Origin: Pseudomonas koreensis
GTDB taxonomy: Bacteria; Pseudomonadota; Gammaproteobacteria; Pseudomonadales; Pseudomonadaceae
Direction of reading: 5' to 3'
Assembly: GCF_012986595.1 (NCBI RefSeq)
Contig: NZ_JAAQYM010000006.1
Location: 1-64,000 of the forward strand
Length of the DNA: 64,000 bases
The notes beneath the pieces were generated by a model. It was not told the DNA's origin and made no database searches. It worked only from the letters and a program-made list of their open reading frames with translations. Each line of letters begins with the position of its first letter. Positions within the stretch are counted from its first letter, which is position 1. Shown one piece after another: positions 33,986 through 42,802 of the stretch. Both the position numbers and the translations under genes were made by a program.

Positions 33986-34912
33986 TCAGATGCCCCAGGC
34001 GAAAGGGTCTTGTTCGTCGATCAGCAGGGTGGCGTCGGCGGTCATGTAGGCGCGCCCGGTGATGAACGGGCGCACGCGCTCGCCTTCCCATTCGAAGTGG
34101 CCTTCGAACTGGCTGCCGGTGATGCTCGCCTGGGTCCAGACCTGGCCTTCGGCAAGTTTGCCGTCAGCGGCCAGGCAGGCCAGTTTGGCGCTGGTGCCGG
34201 TGCCGCACGGCGAGCGATCGTAGGCCTTGCCCGGGCACATGACGAAGTTGCGGCTGTCGGCCTGGTCATCGTCGGCAAACAGTTCGACGTGATCGATCAG
34301 CGCGCCGTCCTCGCCGTGGATGCCCTGGGCTTCAAGGGCCTTGAGCATCGCCCAGGTGTAATCGGTCAGGGCTTCGACGTTGCTCATCTGCAGGTCCTGG
34401 CCGTGCTCGGAGACGAGGAAAAACCAGTTGCCGCCCCACGCGATGTCGCCGAACACACGACCGTAGCCGGGCACCTCCACCGGCACCTGCTTGCGGTAGC
34501 GGTAAGCGGGCACGTTGCGCAGGGTCACCGCGCCGTCCTCGTGCAACGTGGCGCTGACCGGGCCGACCGGGGTGTCGATCTTGTGCACCCCCGGCTGGAT
34601 GCGGCCCAAATGCTGCAGCGAGTTGATCAGGCCGATGGTGCCGTGGCCGCACATGCCCAGGTAGCCGGCGTTGTTGAAGAAGATCACCCCGCAGGTCGCA
34701 TCCGGCGACATCGGCGCGCAGTACAGCGCGCCGACCAGCACGTCATTGCCACGCGGTTCGAGCAGGCAGGCGCGGCGCCATTGATCGTGCTGCGTGCGCA
34801 GGTTGTCGCGCTTCTCGGCCATGCTGCTGCCGTGTACCTCGGGGAAGCCTTGCATCACCAGCCGCGTAGGTTCGCCGCCGGTGTGGGAATCGATGATGTG
34901 TACGCGTTTCAT
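33986..34912 (-). CDS. lhpA: 4-hydroxyproline 2-epimerase
   Basis: The protein has 308 residues and is a proline-racemase-family enzyme. Both catalytic cysteines are present, C88 in GMCGHGT and C236 in SPCGTGTSA, the pair that distinguishes epimerases and racemases from dehydratases with Thr. It converts trans-4-hydroxy-L-proline to cis-4-hydroxy-D-proline. It is the first catabolic enzyme behind the permease gene, 22 bases after it. Confidence 0.93.
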   Translation of the reverse strand: MKRVHIIDSHTGGEPTRLVMQGFPEVHGSSMAEKRDNLRTQHDQWRRACLLEPRGNDVLVGALYCAPMSPDATCGVIFFNNAGYLGMCGHGTIGLINSLQHLGRIQPGVHKIDTPVGPVSATLHEDGAVTLRNVPAYRYRKQVPVEVPGYGRVFGDIAWGGNWFFLVSEHGQDLQMSNVEALTDYTWAMLKALEAQGIHGEDGALIDHVELFADDDQADSRNFVMCPGKAYDRSPCGTGTSAKLACLAADGKLAEGQVWTQASITGSQFEGHFEWEGERVRPFITGRAYMTADATLLIDEQDPFAWGI

Positions 34913-34934
34913 GAAGTCGTCCCTTGCGTGAAAG

Positions 34935-36563
34935 TCAGGCGTGAGCCGGGCGTTGGCCGGTGGCGGTGCGGGCGGAGGACTCAGCGGCTTCGCTTTCGTC
35001 GTCCTCGGTTTCCAGACGAATCAGGTGTGCCGGTACGCCGGTGGCGGCGCCCCAGTAGTAGATGCCCAGCGCGCAGACCGCGACGATCACCGTGTCGAAC
35101 GGGTGACTGAGCACGCCGATGCCGCCGAAGCTGCCGAGTTTGGAGAGGACGATGGTCACCGCGTAGAAGCCGATCAGCCACGCCGAGGAACGCACTTGCT
35201 GACCGAGGTTGAGGTGCGCGGTCGGCACCATGCGCCCACACAGCAGATAGATGACAAACATCAGGATTTGCAGGCCGAGCAACCACGACACGGTGCCCCA
35301 GCCCGACCAGTAGACGATCAGCGCCGCAATGATGAACGACAGCGGCCCGAGCACACTCATGCCCTTGACCCGGAACGGACGCGGCATCTCCGGCGCGTTG
35401 CGGCGCAGGGCGGCCACCGTCACCGGGGCCACGGCGTAGCTCAAGACCAGTGCAGCGGAGACCACGTTGATCAGCGCCTCCCATGACGGGAACGGCAGGG
35501 TCCAGAACACCGACAGGCCGAAGGTCAGCCACAGCGCCGGACGGGGGATGCCGGACTTCTCGTCGATGCGGGTGAAGACCTTGAAGAATGTCCCGGTCTG
35601 CGCCCAGCCGTAGATCACCCGTGGGGTGGCGTTCATGTAGATGTTGCCGCAGCCGCTGGGCGAGATCACCGCGTCCGCCACCACCAGATAGGCCAGCCAG
35701 CCGACGCCCAGTGCCAGCGCGATGTCGCGATACGGCAGGGCCAGTTCCTTGGCGACGCCGGCCCAGCCATTGGCGAGCATTTCGGTCGGGATGCCGCCGA
35801 GGAACGCAGTTTGCAGCAGCACGTAGATAGCGGTGGAGAGCAGTACCGAAAGGATCAGCGCAATCGGAATCGTGCGTTGCGGATTCTTCACTTCGCTGGC
35901 CACCGAAATGATCGGCGTCAGGCCCAGATACGCGAAGATCACGCCGCCGGCCGACACCGCCATTTCGATCCCGGACAGGCCGAACGGGGCAAAGCCATGC
36001 ATCTGGAAGTTGGCCGGTTTGAAGAAGGTGAACAGCACGCCGATTACCAGCAGCGGCACGATGAACTTGAACACGCTGACCAGATTGTTGGCCATGGCGA
36101 AGGTCTTCACGCTGCGGTAGTTGAGCAGGAAAAACAGGCACAACAGCCCGAATTGCACGAACCAGCCGAGCATGGTCGGGTCACTGGAACCGACCTTGGT
36201 CAGTTCGGGAAACCACGCTGCCGCATATTGCCGTGAGGCGACCACTTCGATCGCCACCAGACTGGAAAACGCGATCAGCGTGATGAAGCCCATCAGGTAG
36301 CCGAGCAGCGGCCCGTGAGAGTAAACCGGGTAGCGCACCACACCGCCGGCGCGGGGCAACGCGGCGCCCAATTCGCAGTAGACGATGCCCAGCAGCAACA
36401 CGGCGAAGCCGCCGAGCAGCCAGGAAAAGATCCCCGCCGGACCGGCAATGGCGGAGACGTGACTGGCGGCGAACAACCAGCCCGAACCGAAGATCGCCCC
36501 CAGTCCGATGAACGTGAGGTCTGTCAGTGAAAGTTGTTTTTTGAACTTGCCTTGGCCTTTCAT
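34935..36563 (-). CDS. APC-family amino-acid permease, probable hydroxyproline transporter
   Basis: The 542-residue protein has about 12 membrane helices and the APC-superfamily helix 1 motif GLGAIFGSGWLFAASHVSAIAGP. A hydrophilic C-terminal tail (~515-542) is rich in Glu and Ser. As the promoter-proximal gene of the hydroxyproline operon it is the likely uptake system for hydroxyproline across the inner membrane. That substrate is inferred from position only. The operon is read from here through lhpA, lhpC, KGSA dehydrogenase and the FAD dehydrogenase. Confidence 0.85.
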   Translation of the reverse strand: MKGQGKFKKQLSLTDLTFIGLGAIFGSGWLFAASHVSAIAGPAGIFSWLLGGFAVLLLGIVYCELGAALPRAGGVVRYPVYSHGPLLGYLMGFITLIAFSSLVAIEVVASRQYAAAWFPELTKVGSSDPTMLGWFVQFGLLCLFFLLNYRSVKTFAMANNLVSVFKFIVPLLVIGVLFTFFKPANFQMHGFAPFGLSGIEMAVSAGGVIFAYLGLTPIISVASEVKNPQRTIPIALILSVLLSTAIYVLLQTAFLGGIPTEMLANGWAGVAKELALPYRDIALALGVGWLAYLVVADAVISPSGCGNIYMNATPRVIYGWAQTGTFFKVFTRIDEKSGIPRPALWLTFGLSVFWTLPFPSWEALINVVSAALVLSYAVAPVTVAALRRNAPEMPRPFRVKGMSVLGPLSFIIAALIVYWSGWGTVSWLLGLQILMFVIYLLCGRMVPTAHLNLGQQVRSSAWLIGFYAVTIVLSKLGSFGGIGVLSHPFDTVIVAVCALGIYYWGAATGVPAHLIRLETEDDESEAAESSARTATGQRPAHA

Positions 36564-36763
36564 AGCGTCGCCTTCTTGTTGGTTGTTGGAGGGGCGTGCA
36601 GTGGCGCTACAGTGAACTCATCCAGCGCGTCGCGATTGATGTTTTTTGCCGGCCGCGATGACGAATTCAGCACAATGGCCCACGCCAAAGCCCCGGCTCG
36701 ACAGGCTGTCGGCCTTGGGGCAATCTGCGTGCAAGTGATAAAGCCGAGTGGGGAGTGAGAGGC

Positions 36764-37537
36764 ATGCCGCAGAACGCGTTTGCGATCCTGAGCCAACAGA
36801 GCGAGGCGAGCCGGCCGCAGACCCTCGACGATCTGCTGGCGGGCATGGCGCTGTTGCTGCCGATGCTGGACGTGATTCCCAATGCGGCGATCTTCATCAA
36901 GGATGTGCAGGCGCGCTACGTCATGGCCAACCGCACGCTGGTGCAGCGCTGTGGTTTGAAAGACCTGCGACCGTTGCTTGGCAAGACCAGCGCCGAAGTG
37001 TTTCCGGCGCAATTGGGCCCGGGCTATACCGAGCAGGATCGGCGCGTGCTGGAAGAGGGCTGGGTGCTGGAGGATCAGCTGGAGTTGCATCTGTACGGCA
37101 GTCGCGAACCCGGCTGGTGCCTGACCCACAAGCGTCCGTTGTACGACCGCAATAATCGGATCATCGGCCTGGCAGGGATTTCCGTCGACCTGCAAACCGC
37201 CAGTGAAACCCATCCGGCGTATCAGCGTCTGGCGGCGGTGGACGAATACATCCGGGCGAACTTCAATCGCCGCGTCAGCCTCAGTGAACTGACACGCATC
37301 GCCGGGATTTCAGTGGCGCAACTGGAGCGTTACTGCAAACGGGTGTTCCACCTGACGCCGCGCCAGATGATCCAGAAAGTGCGCCTGGAGCATGCGCATC
37401 GGCTGTTGCACGGCGACTTGCCGATCACCGAGGTGGCGCTGCAGTGCGGCTATACCGACCACAGCGCGTTCACCCGGCAGTTCAAGGCGTCGACTGGGTT
37501 TACCCCGCGCCAGTATCGGTTGGCGACGGGGCCGTGA
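36764..37537 (+). CDS. lhpR: PAS-AraC transcriptional regulator of hydroxyproline catabolism
   Basis: The 257-residue protein has a PAS-fold domain (~25-150: VIPNAAIFIKDVQARYVMANRT, GLAGISVDLQ). A C-terminal AraC-type double HTH (~160-255) includes RVSLSELTRIAGISVAQLERYCKRVFHLTP and ITEVALQCGYTDHSAFTRQFK. It is divergent from the hydroxyproline permease-enzyme operon with a 200-base gap, so it probably activates it. The ATG at 36764 is chosen; GTG 36755 is an alternative. Confidence 0.87.
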   Translation: MPQNAFAILSQQSEASRPQTLDDLLAGMALLLPMLDVIPNAAIFIKDVQARYVMANRTLVQRCGLKDLRPLLGKTSAEVFPAQLGPGYTEQDRRVLEEGWVLEDQLELHLYGSREPGWCLTHKRPLYDRNNRIIGLAGISVDLQTASETHPAYQRLAAVDEYIRANFNRRVSLSELTRIAGISVAQLERYCKRVFHLTPRQMIQKVRLEHAHRLLHGDLPITEVALQCGYTDHSAFTRQFKASTGFTPRQYRLATGP

Positions 37538-37543
37538 GGGTCG

Positions 37544-38311
37544 TCAGGCCTTGACCCAGCGCTGGCGGCTCCACGCACTCAACGAGTCCACGCCCAACAC
37601 CAGTATCAGCATCGCCAGAATCACCGTGCTCGCCTGCGCTTCCTGAAACAGGCTCAGGCTGATATACAGCATTTGCCCCAGACCACCGGCACCGACGAAG
37701 CCCAGCACGCTGGCCATGCGGATGTTGTTTTCCCAGCGGTACAGGCAATACGCGAGCAACTGCGGGGCGAGGTTGGGCAGGGTGCCGTAGCAGAACGCCA
37801 GGACCGGATTGCCGCCCTGCAAGCGAATCGCTTCGGCAGGCTCGGGCGGGGTGTTCTCCAGTGCTTCGGCGAACAATCGACCGAGTACGCCGGTGGTGTG
37901 CAGGGCCAGCGCCAGGGTTCCGGCATTCGGGCCTAAGCCAGCGGCGAGCACCATCAGTGCTGCCCACACCAGTTCCGGAATCGCCCGCAGACCGTTAAGC
38001 AACAGCCGCGAGGCGCTTTGCAGCGGCCAACCGAAACGCCCGGCGGCCGGCAATGCCAGCATGATGCCGAACACCGCCGCAAGCAGGGTGCCGAGGGCCG
38101 ACATGGCGAGGGTTTCCAGCGAGCCTTTGAGGATCGCCTGCAAGTGCGTGGCGCTCAGGTCCGGGCTGAGAAAACGTTGCGCGTAGGCGCCCATCTGCTT
38201 GAGGCTGGTGGCGCTACCCAGTTCACCGAGGTCGAGTTCGAGGTAACCGAACGAAGCGATGACGGCAACGCCAATGCCGACGATCAGCAACAGATTGATC
38301 AGGCGATTCAT
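37544..38311 (-). CDS. phnE: Phosphonate-type ABC transporter permease (second)
   Basis: This 255-residue permease has an N-terminal helix (~5-25), a binding-protein-dependent transport domain (~75-250) and the EAA loop-like stretch RMASVLGFVGAGGLGQMLY, typical of PhnE. It overlaps the previous permease gene by 4 bases (ATGA), which indicates translational coupling. The two permeases form the heterodimeric membrane pore of the importer. It ends 6 bases from the converging lhpR gene. Confidence 0.87.
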   Translation of the reverse strand: MNRLINLLLIVGIGVAVIASFGYLELDLGELGSATSLKQMGAYAQRFLSPDLSATHLQAILKGSLETLAMSALGTLLAAVFGIMLALPAAGRFGWPLQSASRLLLNGLRAIPELVWAALMVLAAGLGPNAGTLALALHTTGVLGRLFAEALENTPPEPAEAIRLQGGNPVLAFCYGTLPNLAPQLLAYCLYRWENNIRMASVLGFVGAGGLGQMLYISLSLFQEAQASTVILAMLILVLGVDSLSAWSRQRWVKA

Positions 38312-39135
38312 GTCAGCCTCCAGCGCAGCAGGCGGCTGAGTTGGTCGGCGCCGAGCACCAGAACCAGGAAGGTCAGCAACATGCTCGCCACTTCACCGCT
38401 GGCGAACATGCGCAGCGACAGGTCAATCTGTTGCCCGAGGCCACCGGCCCCAACAAATCCCATCACCACCGAGGCACGAATCGCGCACTCCCAGCGATAG
38501 ACCGTGTACGACAGCAACTCCGCCGCGACATTCGGCACAATCCCGTAGGCGAACCCCGCGAGCCGCCCGCTGCCGGCCTGCATCAAGGCATGCGCCGGGC
38601 GCTGGTCGGTGGACTCGAAAATCTCCGCGTAGACCTTGCCGAGCATGCCGCTGTAGGTGATGGCGATCGCCAGCACACCCGCCGCCGGGCCGAGCCCTAC
38701 GGCGCGCACGAACAGCAGTGCCCAGACGATTTCCGGCACGCTGCGCAGGAAGATCAGCAGCCCGCGCACCGGCCAGCGCAGCAAGCGCCCGACCCGACTC
38801 GGAATGCCGCCGCGCGACGCGGCCGACAGCGACAGCGCGCGACTGGCGATCAGGCTGGCCGGCACCGCCAGCAGCAAAGCCAGCGCCATGCCGGCGGTGG
38901 CGATGGCCAGGGTTTGCAGGGTGGCTTTGAACAGCAACTGGAGAAAGTCGGCGTCGTGGGCCGGCGGCCAGAAACCGGAAATGAAGCGGCCCATTTCGGT
39001 CTGGCTGTCGGTGTGCAGCAGCACCCCCAGGTCCAGTTCGCTGAGCTGGATGCCCGGCCACAACAAGGCGATTGCCAGCAGGCTTAGCAGCAACCGTGGC
39101 CCGCTGGCCGGGTCTCGTGAATCGACCTTCAGCAT
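38308..39135 (-). CDS. phnE: Phosphonate-type ABC transporter permease (first)
   Basis: The 275-residue permease has the same layout as its downstream partner, with the coupling stretch RASVVMGFVGAGGLGQQID and about six helices. Its start overlaps the end of the ATPase gene by 7 bases. Duplicate PhnE-type permeases are common in phosphite/phosphonate and related oxyanion importers. Confidence 0.87.
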   Translation of the reverse strand: MLKVDSRDPASGPRLLLSLLAIALLWPGIQLSELDLGVLLHTDSQTEMGRFISGFWPPAHDADFLQLLFKATLQTLAIATAGMALALLLAVPASLIASRALSLSAASRGGIPSRVGRLLRWPVRGLLIFLRSVPEIVWALLFVRAVGLGPAAGVLAIAITYSGMLGKVYAEIFESTDQRPAHALMQAGSGRLAGFAYGIVPNVAAELLSYTVYRWECAIRASVVMGFVGAGGLGQQIDLSLRMFASGEVASMLLTFLVLVLGADQLSRLLRWRLT

Positions 39136-39926
39136 CGCGGAATCTGCACAATCAGTGGCGCACTCGGCGTGTTCGGGCTTTGCAGTTGTTCGTTGGCGTA
39201 CAGCGTGTCGAGCATGTCGCGGCTGACCTGTTCGGCAGGGCTGTCGAACAGAATCTGGCCGTCACGCAAACCGATGATGCGCGGAAAGTGCGCCAGTGCC
39301 AGTTCCACCGCGTGCAGGCTCGCCACCAGCGTGACCTGATGCGCCCGGGCATGCTGCGAGAGGATCGACAGGGTGTGGCTGGCCAGGACCGGGTCCATCG
39401 CGGATACGGGTTCGTCTGCCAGCAGAATCTCCGGCGCCTGATACAGCACCCGGGCAATGCCCACGCGCTGCAATTGACCGCCGGATAACTGCTGACAGTG
39501 AGCGAACAGTTTGTCGCCCAGATCCAGCCGTGCCAGTGCGGCACGGGCGCCGGGAATGTCCAGTGGGTGCAGCAGATTCAACAGACTCTTGCCCAGGCTC
39601 CATTGCCCGAGCTTGCCGGCCAGCACTGCGGTTACCACGCGTTGGCGCGGCGGCAGCGGCGGCGCCTGGTGAACCAGACCGATGCGCGCGCGCAGGCGTT
39701 GGCGCTGGTGGGTGGAGAGGTGCCAGGGACGTTCGCCCAGCACCTCGATGTCGCCGCTGCTGGGGCGTAACGCGGTAGCCAGGAGGTTCAACAGACTCGA
39801 CTTGCCGGCCCCGGACGGACCGATGATCGCTACCTGTTCACCGGCGCCAATCTGCAGGTCGACGCCGCGTAGCGCGTCGACCCCGTTGGCGTGGTGCAGG
39901 CGGCCTTGTTTGAGGCTCAGGGTCAT
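39129..39926 (-). CDS. phnC: Phosphonate-type ABC transporter ATP-binding protein
   Basis: The 265-residue ATPase shows Walker A GPSGAGKSSLLN, Q-loop (GLVHQAPPLPP), ABC signature LSGGQLQRVGIA, Walker B ILLADEPVSAMDP and switch His (SLHAVELAL). It energises the importer with the two PhnE permeases. The start overlaps the binding-protein stop by 4 bases (ATGA). Confidence 0.9.
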   Translation of the reverse strand: MTLSLKQGRLHHANGVDALRGVDLQIGAGEQVAIIGPSGAGKSSLLNLLATALRPSSGDIEVLGERPWHLSTHQRQRLRARIGLVHQAPPLPPRQRVVTAVLAGKLGQWSLGKSLLNLLHPLDIPGARAALARLDLGDKLFAHCQQLSGGQLQRVGIARVLYQAPEILLADEPVSAMDPVLASHTLSILSQHARAHQVTLVASLHAVELALAHFPRIIGLRDGQILFDSPAEQVSRDMLDTLYANEQLQSPNTPSAPLIVQIPRC

Positions 39927-40792
39927 TTCAACAGATCGGCGGCGCGAGCAGCTTCCTCGATGCCTTTGTAGTTCTCGGGCTTGGTGTCGATGAAACGGCT
40001 GGCCGCTTGCAGATCAAGAATCTTCTTCTGCTCCGGATTGGCCGGGTCGAGGTCGAGGAAGGCTTTTTTGATCTTCGCCGCCAGTGTCGGGTCGAGGGTG
40101 CCGCGCACGGTCCAGTTGTAATCGAAGTAGGCCGGGGTGGTGGCGAACACATGAACCTTGTTGGTATCGACCTTGCCGGCGTCCACCAGTTTCTGCCAGA
40201 CGCTGGCGTTCAGCACACCGGCATCGACCTTGCCGGCCTGGACCCAGGCGACGGTGGCGTCATGCGCGCCGGAGTAGGCGACGCGACTGAAATAAGCTTC
40301 AGGCTTGATGTTGTCGTTCTTCAACATGAAGTAACGCGGCATCAGGCTGCCGGAGGTGGACGACACCGAGCCGAAAGCAAAGGTCTTGCCCTTGAGGTCG
40401 GCGAGGCTTTTCACGTTCGGGTCGGCGGTGATGAACTTGCTGGTGAACTGCGCATCCTGCTCGCGCTGTACCAAAGGGATCACCGGGGTCTTACCTTCGC
40501 CCTGAGTCTTCAGCTGTGCCTGAACAAAGGTGAAACCACCCAGCCAGGCCATGTCGAGGCGATCGGTCGCCAGTGCTTCGACCACGGCCGGGTAGTCGGC
40601 CACCGGCACGAACTGCACTTTCATGCCCAACTGCTGCTCCAGATAAGCCCCCAGTGGCTCGAACTTGCGCAGCAATTCGGTCGGTGCTTCATCGGGGATC
40701 GCGCTGACCCGCAGCACATCGGCGGCGTGCGTCACCAGAGCGGAAAAGGACAGGGCCAGGCCAGCGGTCAGTGCGAGGGTGCGTTTGAGCAT
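39923..40792 (-). CDS. phnD: Phosphonate/selenate-type ABC substrate-binding protein
   Basis: From the ATG at 40792 the protein has 289 residues: a Sec signal peptide (MLKRTLALTAGLALSFSALVTHA) and a PhnD-like binding fold (~25-285). Typical segments are AIPDEAPTELLRKFEPLG, DRLDMAWLGGFTFVQAQ and SVSSTSGSLMPRYF, the anion-binding Ser/Thr cluster. Proteins with this exact pattern in Pseudomonas are commonly annotated as putative selenate binding proteins rather than phosphonate ones. No C-P lyase genes lie near, which favours that view. It is the first gene of the four-gene importer operon. Confidence 0.85.
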   Translation of the reverse strand: MLKRTLALTAGLALSFSALVTHAADVLRVSAIPDEAPTELLRKFEPLGAYLEQQLGMKVQFVPVADYPAVVEALATDRLDMAWLGGFTFVQAQLKTQGEGKTPVIPLVQREQDAQFTSKFITADPNVKSLADLKGKTFAFGSVSSTSGSLMPRYFMLKNDNIKPEAYFSRVAYSGAHDATVAWVQAGKVDAGVLNASVWQKLVDAGKVDTNKVHVFATTPAYFDYNWTVRGTLDPTLAAKIKKAFLDLDPANPEQKKILDLQAASRFIDTKPENYKGIEEAARAADLLK

Positions 40793-40982
40793 GGAAATCT
40801 CCGTTTCATGAGCGTCGCATTCTAAGCGCCACGGGGCGAGGTGTCGCGACCGGGCGCTCAATCAGGGTAGACGAAACGGCGAGGTTATACGTAGGCAGGC
40901 GGTTAAACGCCAGCGCGGGTGTCGGGTGATGTTTTGCTCTACGTTTCACGCCAGTGGATGGGGCGCTGATGAAACAGGTTAT

Positions 40983-41573
40983 TCAGGATCGCTCGTGGCC
41001 GCGTTGAGCGTCGCCGATGCGCTGTCGCGTGTCTTGATCGATCAGTGCCCGCAGGGTGGCGAAGACCGGGTCGGCGCTGGTGTACTGCTTGCCGTAGCCG
41101 AGATTGAAAGCGTAATCGAAATCCGCCGGGTTCAAACCTTGATTGTGTTGCAACAAGGTTTCCAGCTTATCCAGCGCCTTGACCGCTTTGGCCTCGGCCG
41201 ACTGTGCGTTTTCATAATCGTCCCACAGCGCCAGAATCTCGCTGCGCAGCGCCTCATCGAGTGACCGGGTCAGTAACAGAAGGTCGTTACGTTCCTGCTC
41301 GCCCTTGTCGGGGAAAGCGGCTTGATTGACCGCTGGAATGTCGCCATTGATGGCTTCGCCCAGATCGTGAACCACGCACATCTTCAGGACTTTCAGCACG
41401 TCGAGGCCCGTCAGTTGATCGGCGAAGACCATCGCCATCAGGCACAGGCGCCAACTGTGTTCGGCAGTGCTTTCGGTGCGGCCGCTGGAGGTGTGGGCGC
41501 TGCGCAGGACGTCTTTGAGTTTTTCCGCTTCGCGCAGGAATTCGAGGCGTCGCTTGATCGTGTCGATATCCAT
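40983..41573 (-). CDS. HD-domain phosphohydrolase (YfbR-like)
   Basis: The 196-residue protein carries the HD metal site: His in TAEHSWRLCLMAM, HD in CVVHDLGEAINGDIP and a distant Asp (ALDKLETLL). YfbR-type enzymes dephosphorylate deoxynucleoside monophosphates. The ATG at 41573 gives the family length; the frame stays open further upstream. It is isolated by 190 bases from the ABC operon. Confidence 0.82.
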   Translation of the reverse strand: MDIDTIKRRLEFLREAEKLKDVLRSAHTSSGRTESTAEHSWRLCLMAMVFADQLTGLDVLKVLKMCVVHDLGEAINGDIPAVNQAAFPDKGEQERNDLLLLTRSLDEALRSEILALWDDYENAQSAEAKAVKALDKLETLLQHNQGLNPADFDYAFNLGYGKQYTSADPVFATLRALIDQDTRQRIGDAQRGHERS

Positions 41574-41649
41574 GGTTCTGTCCGGCATGTTGAGCCAAAA
41601 GGCCAGACTAGAACCGCAGGCGTGGATCGTCCACGCATAAAATATGCGC

Positions 41650-42207
41650 TCAGAGCGTTTCGACCAGGCGTGTGGCGGTGCCATCGGACAGTGCGATGCG
41701 CGTCCAGCGGCACAGGCTTTGACGGATTGGCACGATCTCGGAATCGTTGCGGCCGGTGACGAACTCCACCGCTGCGGGCGCTTGAATCTCGTGCCAGCCG
41801 CTGCTCGCCAGGGCCGACTCCCTGAGCTGTATTTCAGCGGTTGCGTAGCGCCAGAGCGACTGCCCCAACAGCTCGCTGAGCGGACGGCTGAACTCGGCGG
41901 CGCGGGCCGGAGAACACGCCAGCAAGCGATGGGAAACATCACAGATCAGGTGCATCGGGCGCTGACTTTCATTGACCAGCCGGGCCAGGGCCTGATCGGC
42001 CGCGCTGTTCAGGCGTGCGCCGAGCAGCCGCTCCAGCTGTTGCTGCGCGGCGGGCTCCATGGCCTGAACGCCGCTTTCCCAGCGGGAGATGGTCGATTGG
42101 GTGACATTGAACAACTGCGCCGCGTGCGTCTGTTTGACGCGATGCAGCAGGCGCCAGCGACGCAGGGCGATGCCGGGCAAGACGGGTTTCAATATCGGAT
42201 CGGACAT
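41650..42207 (-). CDS. XRE-family helix-turn-helix regulator
   Basis: The 185-residue product has an N-terminal XRE DNA-binding domain (~15-70: GIALRRWRLLHRVKQTHAAQLFNVTQSTISRWESG). A C-terminal part (~75-185) could be a PAS-like sensor (HLICDVSHRLLACS, GRNDSEIVPIRQSL). The start is the ATG at 42207, with GTG 42210 just before it. Targets are unknown; the HD hydrolase follows on the same strand. Confidence 0.75.
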   Translation of the reverse strand: MSDPILKPVLPGIALRRWRLLHRVKQTHAAQLFNVTQSTISRWESGVQAMEPAAQQQLERLLGARLNSAADQALARLVNESQRPMHLICDVSHRLLACSPARAAEFSRPLSELLGQSLWRYATAEIQLRESALASSGWHEIQAPAAVEFVTGRNDSEIVPIRQSLCRWTRIALSDGTATRLVETL

Positions 42208-42281
42208 CACGGTTGTCGATCAAGACTGATGGGCCGGACAGTCTGAAGACTGCCGGCCCGGGGTGCAAATTCGCCGGACGA

Positions 42282-42680
42282 TCAGCTGCTTTCCGGCAGT
42301 CTGGCGATCACTTTGATCTCGAAGCGAAAGCCGGCCAGCCAGGTCACGCCCACTGCCGTAATCGTCGGATAGGGTGCGCTGCCCCAGAACTCCGGGACCA
42401 CTTCCCAGATGGTTTCGAACGTCGACTGCGGATCGACCATGAACACCGTCACGTCCACCGCATCATCGAAACTGCACCCGGCAGCATGCAGGATCGCATT
42501 CAGATTGTTGAAGGCCAGACGCACCTGGTTTTGCAGGTCCGGTTCCGGCGAGCCGTCTTCAAGGCTGCCGACTTGTCCGGAGACGAACAGAAAACCGTTG
42601 GAACGAATCGCCGGCGAGTAGCGATGGCGCTCGTAAAGCGCATGGCGGGCGGGTGGGAAAACGGCGTCGCGCTGGGTCAT
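42282..42680 (-). CDS. RidA-family protein
   Basis: The 132-residue RidA homologue shows YSPAIRSNGFLFVSGQVG, LQNQVRLAFNNLNAILHAAG, and DDAVDVTVFMVD. The catalytic Arg of RidA1 enzymes is replaced in the ITAVGVTWLAGFRFEIKV segment, so it is probably not a canonical enamine deaminase. GGAG 6-8 bases before the ATG at 42680 sets the start. A LysR gene is divergent. Confidence 0.82.
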   Translation of the reverse strand: MTQRDAVFPPARHALYERHRYSPAIRSNGFLFVSGQVGSLEDGSPEPDLQNQVRLAFNNLNAILHAAGCSFDDAVDVTVFMVDPQSTFETIWEVVPEFWGSAPYPTITAVGVTWLAGFRFEIKVIARLPESS

Positions 42681-42802
42681 GGGAGTCTCCATCATTGTTT
42701 GGTTGTTGACGATGGAGTGACTGTAGGGGCTTGCGCAGCGCCGATAAACGCGCAACCTTGGCGTTCACTGTTTGTAAATTCCAAACAATCGGAGGGCGAC
42801 AA

